Below are positions 8,636 to 17,386 of a DNA stretch of 40,546 nt, piece by piece. Source of the DNA: Desulfobacteraceae bacterium 4572_35.2 (GTDB lineage: Bacteria > Desulfobacterota > Desulfuromonadia > Desulfuromonadales > Desulfuromonadaceae); assembly GCA_002084665.1 (NCBI GenBank), contig NBLY01000009.1:1-40546 (forward strand), given 5' to 3'. The notes under the pieces were generated by a model that worked only from the letters and a program-made list of their open reading frames with translations, was not told the DNA's origin and searched no databases. The translations under genes and the position numbers were made by a program. How positions within the stretch are numbered: the first letter of the stretch is position 1; every line of letters begins with the position of its first letter.

Positions 8636-10861
8636 ATGTCAAAAAGCATGAAAAATACAGCTCTACCTCTCACAAAAAATGCCCTCACCGTCCTCGAACG
8701 TCGCTACTTAAAGCGTGACGACAAAGGAAATGTTTTAGAAACACCAGCCAACATGTTTGAACGTGTCTCGCAAGCCATCGCCGGTGCTGAAACTGAATTT
8801 GATGAGAAAGCTGATGTCAAAAAACTTTCGACAAATTTTTATGGCATGATGGCCAATCTTGAATTTCTACCAAACTCACCAACATTGATGAATGCCGGTC
8901 GTGAACTCGGTCAACTTTCAGCCTGTTTTGTCCTACCCATTGCAGACTCAATGGAGAGTATTTTCGAAGCGATCAAAAATACCGCTCTAATCCATAAAAG
9001 TGGTGGCGGTACAGGTTTTTCATTTAGCCAGATCCGTCCAGTTAATGATGTTGTGCTGTCAACCAAGGGTGTTTCATCGGGGCCACTGTCATTCATGAAA
9101 GTGTTTGATGCGGCGACTGAAACCATCAAGCAAGGTGGAACCCGCCGCGGGGCCAACATGGGCATTCTGCGTGTTGATCATCCCGACATTATGGATTTCA
9201 TCATGTGCAAACGGGATCAAACGGTCCTAACAAACTTCAACATCTCTGTTGGTATGACGGAAGCCTTCATGGAGGCCGTTAAAACAGATAGCGAATATGA
9301 CATTATCAACCCGCGAACGAAAGAGGTGTGTAACCGTATGTCAGCGGTGAAAGTCTTTGATCACATCATTGATCTTGCTTGGAATAACGGCGAGCCGGGA
9401 ATTATCTTCCTTGACCGCTTAAATCGCGACAATCCCACACCTCATATCGGTGAGATTGAGAGTACCAACCCGTGCGGTGAGCAACCGTTACTACCTTACG
9501 AATCGTGCAACCTCGGCTCGATCAATCTTGCCAAAATGATCAAAAATGGTCAGGTTGATTGGGATAAGCTCAAGGAAACGGTACAGCTTGCTGTCCGATT
9601 TCTCGACAACGTCATTCAGGCGAATAATTATCCAATTCCTGAAATTGCTGAGATGTCCCTCGCCAACCGTAAAATTGGCCTCGGCATCATGGGTTGGGCT
9701 GACATGCTGATCCATTTAGGCATCTCATACCGCGAACAAGAGGCAACCGACCTCGGTGCAAAAGTGATGAAATTCATCAACGATGAATCACATGCTACCT
9801 CACGCAAGTTAGCCAAAGATCGCGGCGCATTCCCTAACTTTAAAGGCAGTGCTTTTGATAAGCGCCAAGAGCCAGAGATTCGCAATGCAACCTGCACCAC
9901 CATTGCACCAACAGGTACCATTTCAATTATCGCCAACAGCTCTAGCGGCATTGAGCCACTGTTTGCTGTCTCTTATGTGCGTCAGGTCATGGATGACGAC
10001 ATTCTTGTTGAGGTCAACCCATTATTTGAACAGATCGCCAAAGAGCGTGGTTTTTACTCTCTTGAACTGATGAAGCTGATTGCCGAAAAAGGGACGATCG
10101 CTGATTTTGATCAGATCCCTGAAGATATTCGCCGTATCTTCGTTACCGCACATGACATCACCCCTGAAGACCACATCCGCATGCAGGCGGCCTTCCAGCA
10201 ACACACCGACAATGCGGTGTCCAAAACAGTCAATTTTTGCAATGGTGCCACCCGTGACGATGTCGCCAATGTCTACCAACTCGCTTATCAAAGTGGCTGC
10301 AAAGGGGTAACAATCTACCGTGACGGTTCACGTGACCACCAAGTGTTGTCGGTCAAAAAGTCAGACGAAGGCTCAGAAATAGACATTCCGATGGAAAATA
10401 AAAAAGATGGCCGAAAACGTGATCGACCACGGACATTAAACGGTGCTACCTACCAGATGGAAACAGGCTGTGGACCATTATATATTACCATCAACGAAGA
10501 TCCACATGGTTTATTCGAGGTCTTTACCACGATGGGTAAAGCTGGTGGTTGTGCGGCATCTCAATGTGAAGCCTTAGGTCGTTTGGTTTCAATGGCATGG
10601 CGAAGTGGCGTACAAGCGCGCCAAACAGTTAAGCAGTTGGTGGGAATTTCGTGTCATAAGCCAGCTGGATTTGGCGCCAACCGTATCACCTCTTGTGCCG
10701 ATGCATTAGCCAAGGCGATCCAAATGCATATGCAAACAGAAGAGGAAGATTATCACCAACACATTGCTGGCGGTGGCGCGTGTCCAGAGTGTGGCGGCCC
10801 AGTTGAGCACGAAGGTGGCTGTAGTGTCTGTCACTCCTGTGGCTACTCTGAGTGTGCTTAA
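8636..10861 (+). CDS. nrdJ: Adenosylcobalamin-dependent ribonucleoside-diphosphate reductase (class II)
   Basis: ATG at 8636 with upstream AAAAAGGA; RNR motifs FLPNSPTLMNAGRELGQLSACFVLPI, STNPCGEQPLLPYESCNLGSINL, ATCTTIAPTGTISIIANSSSGIEPLF; C-terminal zinc-finger-like CPECGG...CSVCHSCGYSECA. Confidence 0.94.
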   Translation: MSKSMKNTALPLTKNALTVLERRYLKRDDKGNVLETPANMFERVSQAIAGAETEFDEKADVKKLSTNFYGMMANLEFLPNSPTLMNAGRELGQLSACFVLPIADSMESIFEAIKNTALIHKSGGGTGFSFSQIRPVNDVVLSTKGVSSGPLSFMKVFDAATETIKQGGTRRGANMGILRVDHPDIMDFIMCKRDQTVLTNFNISVGMTEAFMEAVKTDSEYDIINPRTKEVCNRMSAVKVFDHIIDLAWNNGEPGIIFLDRLNRDNPTPHIGEIESTNPCGEQPLLPYESCNLGSINLAKMIKNGQVDWDKLKETVQLAVRFLDNVIQANNYPIPEIAEMSLANRKIGLGIMGWADMLIHLGISYREQEATDLGAKVMKFINDESHATSRKLAKDRGAFPNFKGSAFDKRQEPEIRNATCTTIAPTGTISIIANSSSGIEPLFAVSYVRQVMDDDILVEVNPLFEQIAKERGFYSLELMKLIAEKGTIADFDQIPEDIRRIFVTAHDITPEDHIRMQAAFQQHTDNAVSKTVNFCNGATRDDVANVYQLAYQSGCKGVTIYRDGSRDHQVLSVKKSDEGSEIDIPMENKKDGRKRDRPRTLNGATYQMETGCGPLYITINEDPHGLFEVFTTMGKAGGCAASQCEALGRLVSMAWRSGVQARQTVKQLVGISCHKPAGFGANRITSCADALAKAIQMHMQTEEEDYHQHIAGGGACPECGGPVEHEGGCSVCHSCGYSECA

Positions 10862-10926
10862 CAACTCGACAATGAGCAAAGGAACCGATTACATAGCGGT
10901 TTAATTAGCCCTTGAAAACATAATAC

Positions 10927-10956
10927 GGCAGGAAGGGCAACCTTCCTGCCTTTTTT
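10927..10956 (+). terminator. Rho-independent terminator after nrdJ
   Basis: GGCAGGAAGG-gcaa-CCTTCCTGCC-TTTTTT. Confidence 0.9.
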
Positions 10957-11371
10957 ATTGCTCTGCACTTGCGGACATCTTTTGTTGAACCAATTGATAA
11001 AAACTGTCTGAGAGCGCACTGGGATTCCCCTCACTATCCATAATAAGATGGCGCGTTGAACCATGAGCGATCAGAGTATCAGTGTCATCAACTACGCGAT
11101 AACTGAACTCCATCAACCGTTTTCTGAAGCGCTTTAAGCAGGTCACAACCGTCAAATTATTTTCATAATACGCAGGTTTAGCGAAGCGGCTAGCTAAATC
11201 AACAACCACAACAAAATAACCCTGCTGTTCCCACTGACTATAGGCCACATCTACTTTACGCAAAAAATCAGATCGACCCTCCTCAAACCAAACGGGATAA
11301 ACAGCATGGTGAACAATACCCTGAGCATCTGTTTCGGCATAACGAACGCGAATTTGTGTACGGTGTTCCAT
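10955..11371 (-). CDS. Acyl-CoA thioesterase, 4HBT/YbgC-like hotdog protein
   Basis: MEHRTQIRVRYAETDAQGIVHHAVYPVWFEEGRSDFLR; the ETDAxGIVHHxxY signature. Confidence 0.88.
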   Translation of the reverse strand: MEHRTQIRVRYAETDAQGIVHHAVYPVWFEEGRSDFLRKVDVAYSQWEQQGYFVVVVDLASRFAKPAYYENNLTVVTCLKRFRKRLMEFSYRVVDDTDTLIAHGSTRHLIMDSEGNPSALSDSFYQLVQQKMSASAEQ

Positions 11372-11498
11372 CATTAACGATCTCCACAATATAGAAAATG
11401 TAACGTTTGATTAATTGTCGTTGCATGGCATGGGTATTTATATTACAAAACACTTCAAACTTCGATATGAAATACTCCCAACAAGCAACAAGGTTACC

Positions 11499-11847
11499 AT
11501 GTCCTTCGACCAGCAAAAATTTATCTCTGAACCCAAGCAAGTGTTCGGCTATAATGACAAGCGAGGGACAACTAATCTTAGCATTAGGTGACAATCGCTC
11601 GCTGAAAAATTTACACCAAAATCCGCTGGCAGTTTTTATAGCCTTTAAGGAAGCTGATTTTCTACCGGCTTGGCAAGGAGTTAGACTCTATTTGCAACTC
11701 GAAGAGATCAACTACGATGGCGCACTCAAAGAGCAACGCGTTGCCGAGATTAAGCAAACAGTTGGCAATCAAGCCGCAAAAATGATGGTTGCAGCAATAC
11801 GATTTTCTGTTTACGAAACACGCCCTCTTCTCGATATGTCAAACTAA
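11499..11847 (+). pseudogene. Probable frameshifted/deleted pyridoxamine 5'-phosphate oxidase-like (split-barrel) protein
   Basis: Frame from ATG 11499 reads MSFDQQKFISEPKQVFGYN then goes out of frame. A second frame gives ...MTSEGQLILALGDNRSLKNLHQNPLAVFIAFKEADFLPAWQGVRLYLQLEEI..., which looks like the rest of the family. Confidence 0.5.
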
Positions 11848-11850
11848 CTC

Positions 11851-13158
11851 ATGAATATTCTACTGGTAAATCCACCTAATAGCGGTCGCAGCATCCCAGA
11901 AGAGCGCTACGGCCTTGATTCTCTTAAGCAAATATTTCGCGGTGAACCTCTTGGGTTGGAAGTATTAGCCAGCTACTTAGATGATCACGAGGTAAAAATA
12001 ATTGACCTAAAAGCTGAACCGCACAGCTTCAACGCTACCCTCGTAGAGTTCAAGCCAGACATTGTTGCATTTACAACGATGACCTGTGAAGCGAACGCAG
12101 TGGTTGCCTTGGCGAGTGAGGTTAAACAGCACGGCAACATCACTACCATTGTCGGTGGCATTCACGCCAGTAACGACCCTAATTTTTTCAACCAGAGTAT
12201 GTTCGATTATGTAGTTATCGGCTTAGGGCAACAATCACTACCTGAGCTAGTAACACTACTTAGTCAGTCAACAAACCAACAACTAACTGCACCAGTTGTA
12301 GCTGGGGTGGCTAAAACATCAAGACAACAACCGCTAACGTGGACAGCGAGAAAATTCAAAACTAAAGACTACTCTCAAAGTAAAGCACCACGCTACGATT
12401 TAACTTCCCAGTACCGCGACAGCTATTTCTTGCCGAATTTACAGGTACACATGGGCTATGTCGTTACCGCTTACGGTTGCCCATACCGCTGCTCATTTTG
12501 TTCAATTGCTGGGCAAGCTGGCGGCCAATATCTCTGTCAAAGTAACGAAAATGTGGTGCGCGACCTACAATGCCTTGACAATATTCCATTTATTAGGCTC
12601 GTTGATGCCAACACCTTTGGCTCAATTAGCCACGCACGGCAACTGTGTCGCTCAATTGAAGATGCAGGGATCAATAAACAGTTCCTCATTGATGTTCGTG
12701 CCGATACCGTTGTTCGCCATCCTGAGTTATTAGAAGAGTGGAAAAAGATTGGCTTGCGTTCTGTGGTGATCGGCTTTGAAGAGATCAGTGATAAACGCCT
12801 GACAGCCATGAACAAAGAGGGGAGCACCGCGCTAAACAGCGAAGCTCTTCGGATTTTAAATCAGCTGGGCATCACCGTTGTGGGTGACTTTATTGTTGAT
12901 CCCGATTATGATGATGACGATTTTGACCAACTTGAAAGCTATATCACCTCACATCAAATCGATCTGCCAATGTTAACCATTCTAACCCCGCTACCTGGGA
13001 CAGAATTATATGGACAGATGAAGCAGCAAATATGTGAACACAATCTTGATTACTATACTTTGACCAACGCTGTAACCTCTACACGGTTAAGTGAGAAACG
13101 TTTTTACAGTCGCTATTCTGACTTAATGCGTTCATGTCATAACAAAGCTAAAATTTAG
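11851..13158 (+). CDS. B12-binding domain-containing radical SAM protein
   Basis: 435 aa; N-terminal MNILLVNPPN...GGIHASNDP B12-binding fold; radical SAM Cx3Cx2C motif CPYRCSFC. Confidence 0.92.
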   Translation: MNILLVNPPNSGRSIPEERYGLDSLKQIFRGEPLGLEVLASYLDDHEVKIIDLKAEPHSFNATLVEFKPDIVAFTTMTCEANAVVALASEVKQHGNITTIVGGIHASNDPNFFNQSMFDYVVIGLGQQSLPELVTLLSQSTNQQLTAPVVAGVAKTSRQQPLTWTARKFKTKDYSQSKAPRYDLTSQYRDSYFLPNLQVHMGYVVTAYGCPYRCSFCSIAGQAGGQYLCQSNENVVRDLQCLDNIPFIRLVDANTFGSISHARQLCRSIEDAGINKQFLIDVRADTVVRHPELLEEWKKIGLRSVVIGFEEISDKRLTAMNKEGSTALNSEALRILNQLGITVVGDFIVDPDYDDDDFDQLESYITSHQIDLPMLTILTPLPGTELYGQMKQQICEHNLDYYTLTNAVTSTRLSEKRFYSRYSDLMRSCHNKAKI

Positions 13159-13166
13159 GAACAAAC

Positions 13167-14315
13167 ATGGAAGCCTACATTACCGACATCTCCGCCTTTC
13201 TACCCAATTCTGCCATCAGCAACAACGAAATGGAGAAAATTCTAGGATTGGTTGACAATATTCCGTCACGAACACGTCGTATTATTCTGCGTAATAATAA
13301 AATTTTACAACGGTATTATGCGATCGATCCCGATACCTTTGAACCTACCCATAGCAATGCAGAGTTGACTGCTGAAGCAGTTCGAATGTTGCGCCCCACC
13401 GCCGATTTCAAATTAGATCAGATCGAGTGTTTATGCTGTGGCACCTCATCTGCTGATCAGCTTATGCCGGGTCATGCATCAATGGTACATGGTGAATTGG
13501 CCTGCGGCCCGTGTGAAGTTGTTTCGACTGCAGGTATCTGCCTTTGTGGCGTTACGGCATTAAAGCAAGCATGTATGCAAGTCGCCCTTGGCGAGTCAAA
13601 AAACGCTGTCGCGACAGGTTCAGAGCTGGTGACAACATTTATGCGTGCTGCAATGTGTGGTCAGGTAGAGCAGAAACGCTCAGAAGAGCTTCAAAATCAG
13701 CCGGCACTCTCATTCGATGCCGATTTTTTACGCTGGATGTTATCAGATGGTGCTGGCGCTGCATTTATCAGCCCAACACCAGCAGAGGTGGGCCATTCAC
13801 TAAAAGTAGAATGGATCGATCAACTCTCCAGCGCGCATGAGCTTGAAACCTGTATGTACGCAGGAGCAGTTAAAACTGAAACAGGGGAGATTAAAGGCTG
13901 GCGCACATTTCCATCACTGCAACAAGCTGTCGATGAAAAAGCTTTTTTGATTAAGCAGGACGTAAAACTTCTCAATGAGGAGATTATCCCCACAGCAGTA
14001 GACCGTACACTGCTGCCTATTGCAACTAAACGCGGACTTAAGCCGGACGAGGTCACATGGTTTGTGCCCCACTACTCTTCAGATTATTTCAGGGATAGGC
14101 TTTACCAAAGAATGGCTGAAAAAGGATTTCACATCCCATATGAGCGTTGGTTTACAAATTTAACCACTAAGGGAAACACCGGCGCAGCATCAATATATAT
14201 AATGCTAGAAGAACTGTTTCATTCAGACAAACTGAACAAGGGGGACAGAGTTCTCTGTTTCATCCCAGAAAGTGGTCGGTTTTCGATCTGCTACATGCTT
14301 CTTACTGTCGTATAG
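13167..14315 (+). CDS. Beta-ketoacyl-ACP synthase III family protein, StlD/DarB-like
   Basis: 382 aa; AYITDISAFLPNSAISNNEMEKILGLVDNIPSRTRRIILRNNKILQRYYAID resembles the DarB N-terminus; active-site-like STAGICLCGVTALK, VPHYSS and GNTGAAS. Confidence 0.82.
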   Translation: MEAYITDISAFLPNSAISNNEMEKILGLVDNIPSRTRRIILRNNKILQRYYAIDPDTFEPTHSNAELTAEAVRMLRPTADFKLDQIECLCCGTSSADQLMPGHASMVHGELACGPCEVVSTAGICLCGVTALKQACMQVALGESKNAVATGSELVTTFMRAAMCGQVEQKRSEELQNQPALSFDADFLRWMLSDGAGAAFISPTPAEVGHSLKVEWIDQLSSAHELETCMYAGAVKTETGEIKGWRTFPSLQQAVDEKAFLIKQDVKLLNEEIIPTAVDRTLLPIATKRGLKPDEVTWFVPHYSSDYFRDRLYQRMAEKGFHIPYERWFTNLTTKGNTGAASIYIMLEELFHSDKLNKGDRVLCFIPESGRFSICYMLLTVV

Positions 14316-14362
14316 CACTGTAATCGCCAGCTTAAAACACTGCTGGTCAAAGAATACAGTGC

Positions 14363-14638
14363 TCAACCATCAACACGCTCACGCAGTTCTTTACCAACCT
14401 TGAAAAATGGAAGCTTTTTAGTCTTAACCTGAATGGCTGCACCTGTTTTTGGATTACGGCCAACATAAGACCTATAATCCTTTACCACAAAGCTACCGAA
14501 GCCACGAATCTCTATGCGCCCACCTTTAATCAACTCCTCAGTCATGGTGTCAAACATTAGATTAATAATCTCCTCCGCCTTTTTGTAGGTCAAGTCTTGT
14601 TGCAATGATAACGCTTCAACCAACTCAGATTTATTCAT
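14363..14638 (-). CDS. HU/IHF family DNA-binding protein (IHF-like)
   Basis: MNKSELVEALSLQQDLTYKKAEEIINLMFDTMTEELIKGGRIEIRGFGSFVVKDYRSYVGRNPKTGAAIQVKTKKLPFFKVGKELRERV. Confidence 0.93.
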   Translation of the reverse strand: MNKSELVEALSLQQDLTYKKAEEIINLMFDTMTEELIKGGRIEIRGFGSFVVKDYRSYVGRNPKTGAAIQVKTKKLPFFKVGKELRERVDG

Positions 14639-14768
14639 AGAACCTCCAACAAGGTGTGGGACCATAAAAAAAGAATCTTAAATAAAACGCCAAACTACCA
14701 TCATTAACCTACTTAAACATACAGTATTCGCAGGCTGTGTCAATACGTGATCTATGTGAATTTATTAT

Positions 14769-15335
14769 TTAAATTACGGTAAACGGCGAGAGTGTCCACA
14801 TAACCTTAGCTTCATCATCGCCACTGTTAACCCAAGAATGGGGAAGGTGTGATTTAAAGGATAAACTATCGCCCGGATTTAACGTATAGACTTCATCTAT
14901 AATCTCAACTGTCAGTTGCCCCTCAAGTAAGTAAATCAGCTCATCACCGGGATGATGCATTGGGGCAACACCACTTTTCCCACCCTTTAACACCGTACTA
15001 TAAAACGCCGAGAACTGCGGATCTCGTAAGCCTGAGGTGAAGGATTCCGTCAACATGTTTGAGCTATCTTCATAAACCGTCGCGTCGCGCTGTCCTTGCG
15101 TAGTAAAAACAACTTCATGGGTCGTGTTCACCTCTTCAACGAAGTAATCAACACTTTTATCAAAGACAGTCGCCAACTTCATCAAAATCGCGACGGATGG
15201 AATCGTTAGGCCTCTCTCGACTCGTGAGATCATATTAGATGAAACACCTGAGCTGGTGGCAAGTTGTTGAATTGTTAAATCACTACCAAGACGGATCGAT
15301 TTAAGTTTTTTACCGATAATTTTGCGCAATTTCAT
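14769..15335 (-). CDS. XRE family transcriptional regulator with C-terminal cupin domain
   Basis: HTH IQQLATSSGVSSNMISRVERGLTIPSVAILMKLA; cupin PMHHPGDELIYLLEGQLTVEI...LNPGDSLSFKSHLPHSWVN. Confidence 0.9.
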   Translation of the reverse strand: MKLRKIIGKKLKSIRLGSDLTIQQLATSSGVSSNMISRVERGLTIPSVAILMKLATVFDKSVDYFVEEVNTTHEVVFTTQGQRDATVYEDSSNMLTESFTSGLRDPQFSAFYSTVLKGGKSGVAPMHHPGDELIYLLEGQLTVEIIDEVYTLNPGDSLSFKSHLPHSWVNSGDDEAKVMWTLSPFTVI

Positions 15336-15345
15336 CGCTTGCTCC

Positions 15346-15921
15346 TCATGCTTGTTGCTGAGCGACACTTGGGGCTGGAGAAACTACCCACATCACCAAA
15401 GTTTGTCCATCAAAGGTATTAACCCAACGATGGGGAAGATTTGCCTTAAATGAGATTGAATCTCCTTCAGACAGCAAATAACTCTCGCCCTCAAATATAA
15501 GTTGCATTTGCCCCTCATGGACCATCGCAAATTCCTCACCAACATGAACCATATCACCTTCACCACTACTACAACCAGGTTCAAGCGTTTCGTGAAAAAC
15601 GGTAAAGCCAGGATCACGCAACCCTTGCGTTAGGCTGACAATCTGATGTTTATCTTCGAAAAAGAAAATAGGCTCCCCTTTACCTTTCGGGGTATAAACG
15701 ACTGTCGAACCTTTTTCAGCCTCCTCAACAAAATAACTGATGCTCATGCCAAAAGAGGTGGCTAACTTCATCAAAATTTCAACGGACGGTGTCGTAAGTC
15801 CACGTTCAATACGCGAAATCATATTGGATGACACTTGAGACTTGTTGGCTAAACCCTCAATCGTCATATCGTTATTTAACCGCATCTTTTTAAGCTTTTT
15901 ACCAATCAGTTCCTTGACCAT
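15346..15921 (-). CDS. XRE family transcriptional regulator with C-terminal cupin domain (tandem paralogue)
   Basis: HTH IEGLANKSQVSSNMISRIERGLTTPSVEILMKLA; cupin VHVGEEFAMVHEGQMQLIFEGESYLLSEGDSISFKANLPHRWVN. Confidence 0.9.
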   Translation of the reverse strand: MVKELIGKKLKKMRLNNDMTIEGLANKSQVSSNMISRIERGLTTPSVEILMKLATSFGMSISYFVEEAEKGSTVVYTPKGKGEPIFFFEDKHQIVSLTQGLRDPGFTVFHETLEPGCSSGEGDMVHVGEEFAMVHEGQMQLIFEGESYLLSEGDSISFKANLPHRWVNTFDGQTLVMWVVSPAPSVAQQQA

Positions 15922-16392
15922 CACAATACCCTTTCGATAACAATAGAATGTTGTTTTACCATCCACCCCTACTACTGTCAATCACAAGTATTAAAACTTT
16001 GTAGTCATAGTGTCATTCGCTTATTAAAACAGCACTCCCCCCATTAACTAGGCTACCAAATGTGCACCAACACTAATCGTTTTAATATCAAACCATAATT
16101 TAAAGTAACAGCCTGAAATGTGTTATCGCGAAAAAGATACTTTAAATATTCATAAATACTATTATTGACATAACAGAATGGTCATTCAGGGTTTTAACTA
16201 TCGAAATACGCCATTAGGCTTAAATTCACCTTAATATCAGCTGGTTTCACATGGCTAGCTACTTGACAAGGAAATTATTGCAGCTACAATTTTTACTAAA
16301 GAGACGAAAATAGGGAGAAATAATGACATATTTGCTTCAAAAAAAAGTGGCAATCGCATAAAGGCAGGATTTGCTAGAAATTGCACCAAACA

Positions 16393-16408
16393 TGGCATGC
16401 CCTGTGCA
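16393..16408 (+). promoter_or_regulatory. Candidate sigma-54 (-24/-12) promoter
   Basis: TGGCATGCCCTGTGCA: GG and GC spaced as in the consensus TGGCACG-N4-TTGC. Confidence 0.55.
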
Positions 16409-16418
16409 TTTTACATAG

Positions 16419-16497
16419 ATAAGTCTTAAAACAAAGAAACAACGTACTTCATTTGAGCCTCGGTGCTTTCTCCTCCTTAGCCCGAGGCTATTTTTTT
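16419..16497 (+). ncRNA. Candidate small regulatory RNA of about 79 nt
   Basis: Lies between a candidate sigma-54 promoter and a Rho-independent terminator (AGCCTCGG...CCGAGGCT + ATTTTTTT) in a long intergenic gap with no credible + strand ORF. The terminator loop carries CTTTCTCCTCCTTAG. Confidence 0.45.
16456..16497 (+). terminator. Rho-independent terminator, + strand
   Basis: 8-bp stem AGCCTCGG/CCGAGGCT followed by ATTTTTTT; no T run in the opposite orientation. Confidence 0.75.
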
Positions 16498-16544
16498 CAC
16501 TTACACCCTCCTGAACTTAGCCCATATTGCCGTCGATTTAAAAT

Positions 16545-17306
16545 TTAACCGCGCCGTCGCCCTGGCCAGTCCTTAACACTCTGCGAAAGCTGCTTAACCA
16601 CACCACGAAGCATATTCAATTCTTTAATATTGGGTCTTGCTTTCGCCAGCAAACTGCGCAACATGCCACTAAACACTTCAGGACGACTCGGGTTGCTATA
16701 GCCAATTCGATTTACCAATAGATCAACTTGATTCATCAGTGCTTCGGTATCGTTATGCGACGGCAGCGGCTGTACAGCATCAACACTCTCCGGCATTTCA
16801 TAGGTACGCTCACAACTCATCTCATACAGGGTCACCACCACAGCTTGAGCTAAATTAAGAGACCCTTTCGAGCCAAGCACACCCGAAGTTGGGATGGTTG
16901 CCGCATGCGAACACTGAGCCACCTCTTCGGTACTCAAACCACAATCTTCACGGCCAAACACAAGACCGACACGACTCTGATCAGGTAAGGTGGTAATCAA
17001 CGGTTGAATTGCGGCAATAGGATGCAATTCACCGCGCAAACGACCACAACGACGCGTCAAGGCGACAGTCATGGTTAAGTCTGCCACAGCATCACTCAAC
17101 GTTTCATGCAACGTTGCTTGCCCCAATAATAGTTTTGCATCAACAGCAAACTTAACCGCTTCAGGATGAAAACGATCACAAGGGTTCACTAAACGCAGAT
17201 CAGTCACGCCAAAGTTAGCCATCGCACGACAGACGGCACCAATGTTGCCCGGTTGACGTGGCGCAACTAAAACAACTGCAAATTTCGATAAATCAATCAT
17301 CAACAC
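16545..17306 (-). CDS. TrmH/SpoU family RNA 2'-O-methyltransferase, TrmJ-like
   Basis: 253 aa; VVLVAPRQPGNIGAVCRAMANFGVTDLRLVNP, VGLVFGREDCGLSTEEV, SLNLAQAVVVTLYEM. Confidence 0.92.
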   Translation of the reverse strand: MLMIDLSKFAVVLVAPRQPGNIGAVCRAMANFGVTDLRLVNPCDRFHPEAVKFAVDAKLLLGQATLHETLSDAVADLTMTVALTRRCGRLRGELHPIAAIQPLITTLPDQSRVGLVFGREDCGLSTEEVAQCSHAATIPTSGVLGSKGSLNLAQAVVVTLYEMSCERTYEMPESVDAVQPLPSHNDTEALMNQVDLLVNRIGYSNPSRPEVFSGMLRSLLAKARPNIKELNMLRGVVKQLSQSVKDWPGRRRG

Positions 17307-17333
17307 ATCCTCTACCCATTTATTTACAAATAA

Positions 17334-17362
17334 AAAGGGCGCCTCAATTGGGCACCCTTATA
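17334..17362 (-). terminator. Rho-independent terminator downstream of the FadL-like gene
   Basis: Minus strand AAGGGTGCC-caattga-GGCGCCCTTTTT. Confidence 0.75.
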
Positions 17363-17386
17363 TACAAATATATCTAACTCAACCGA

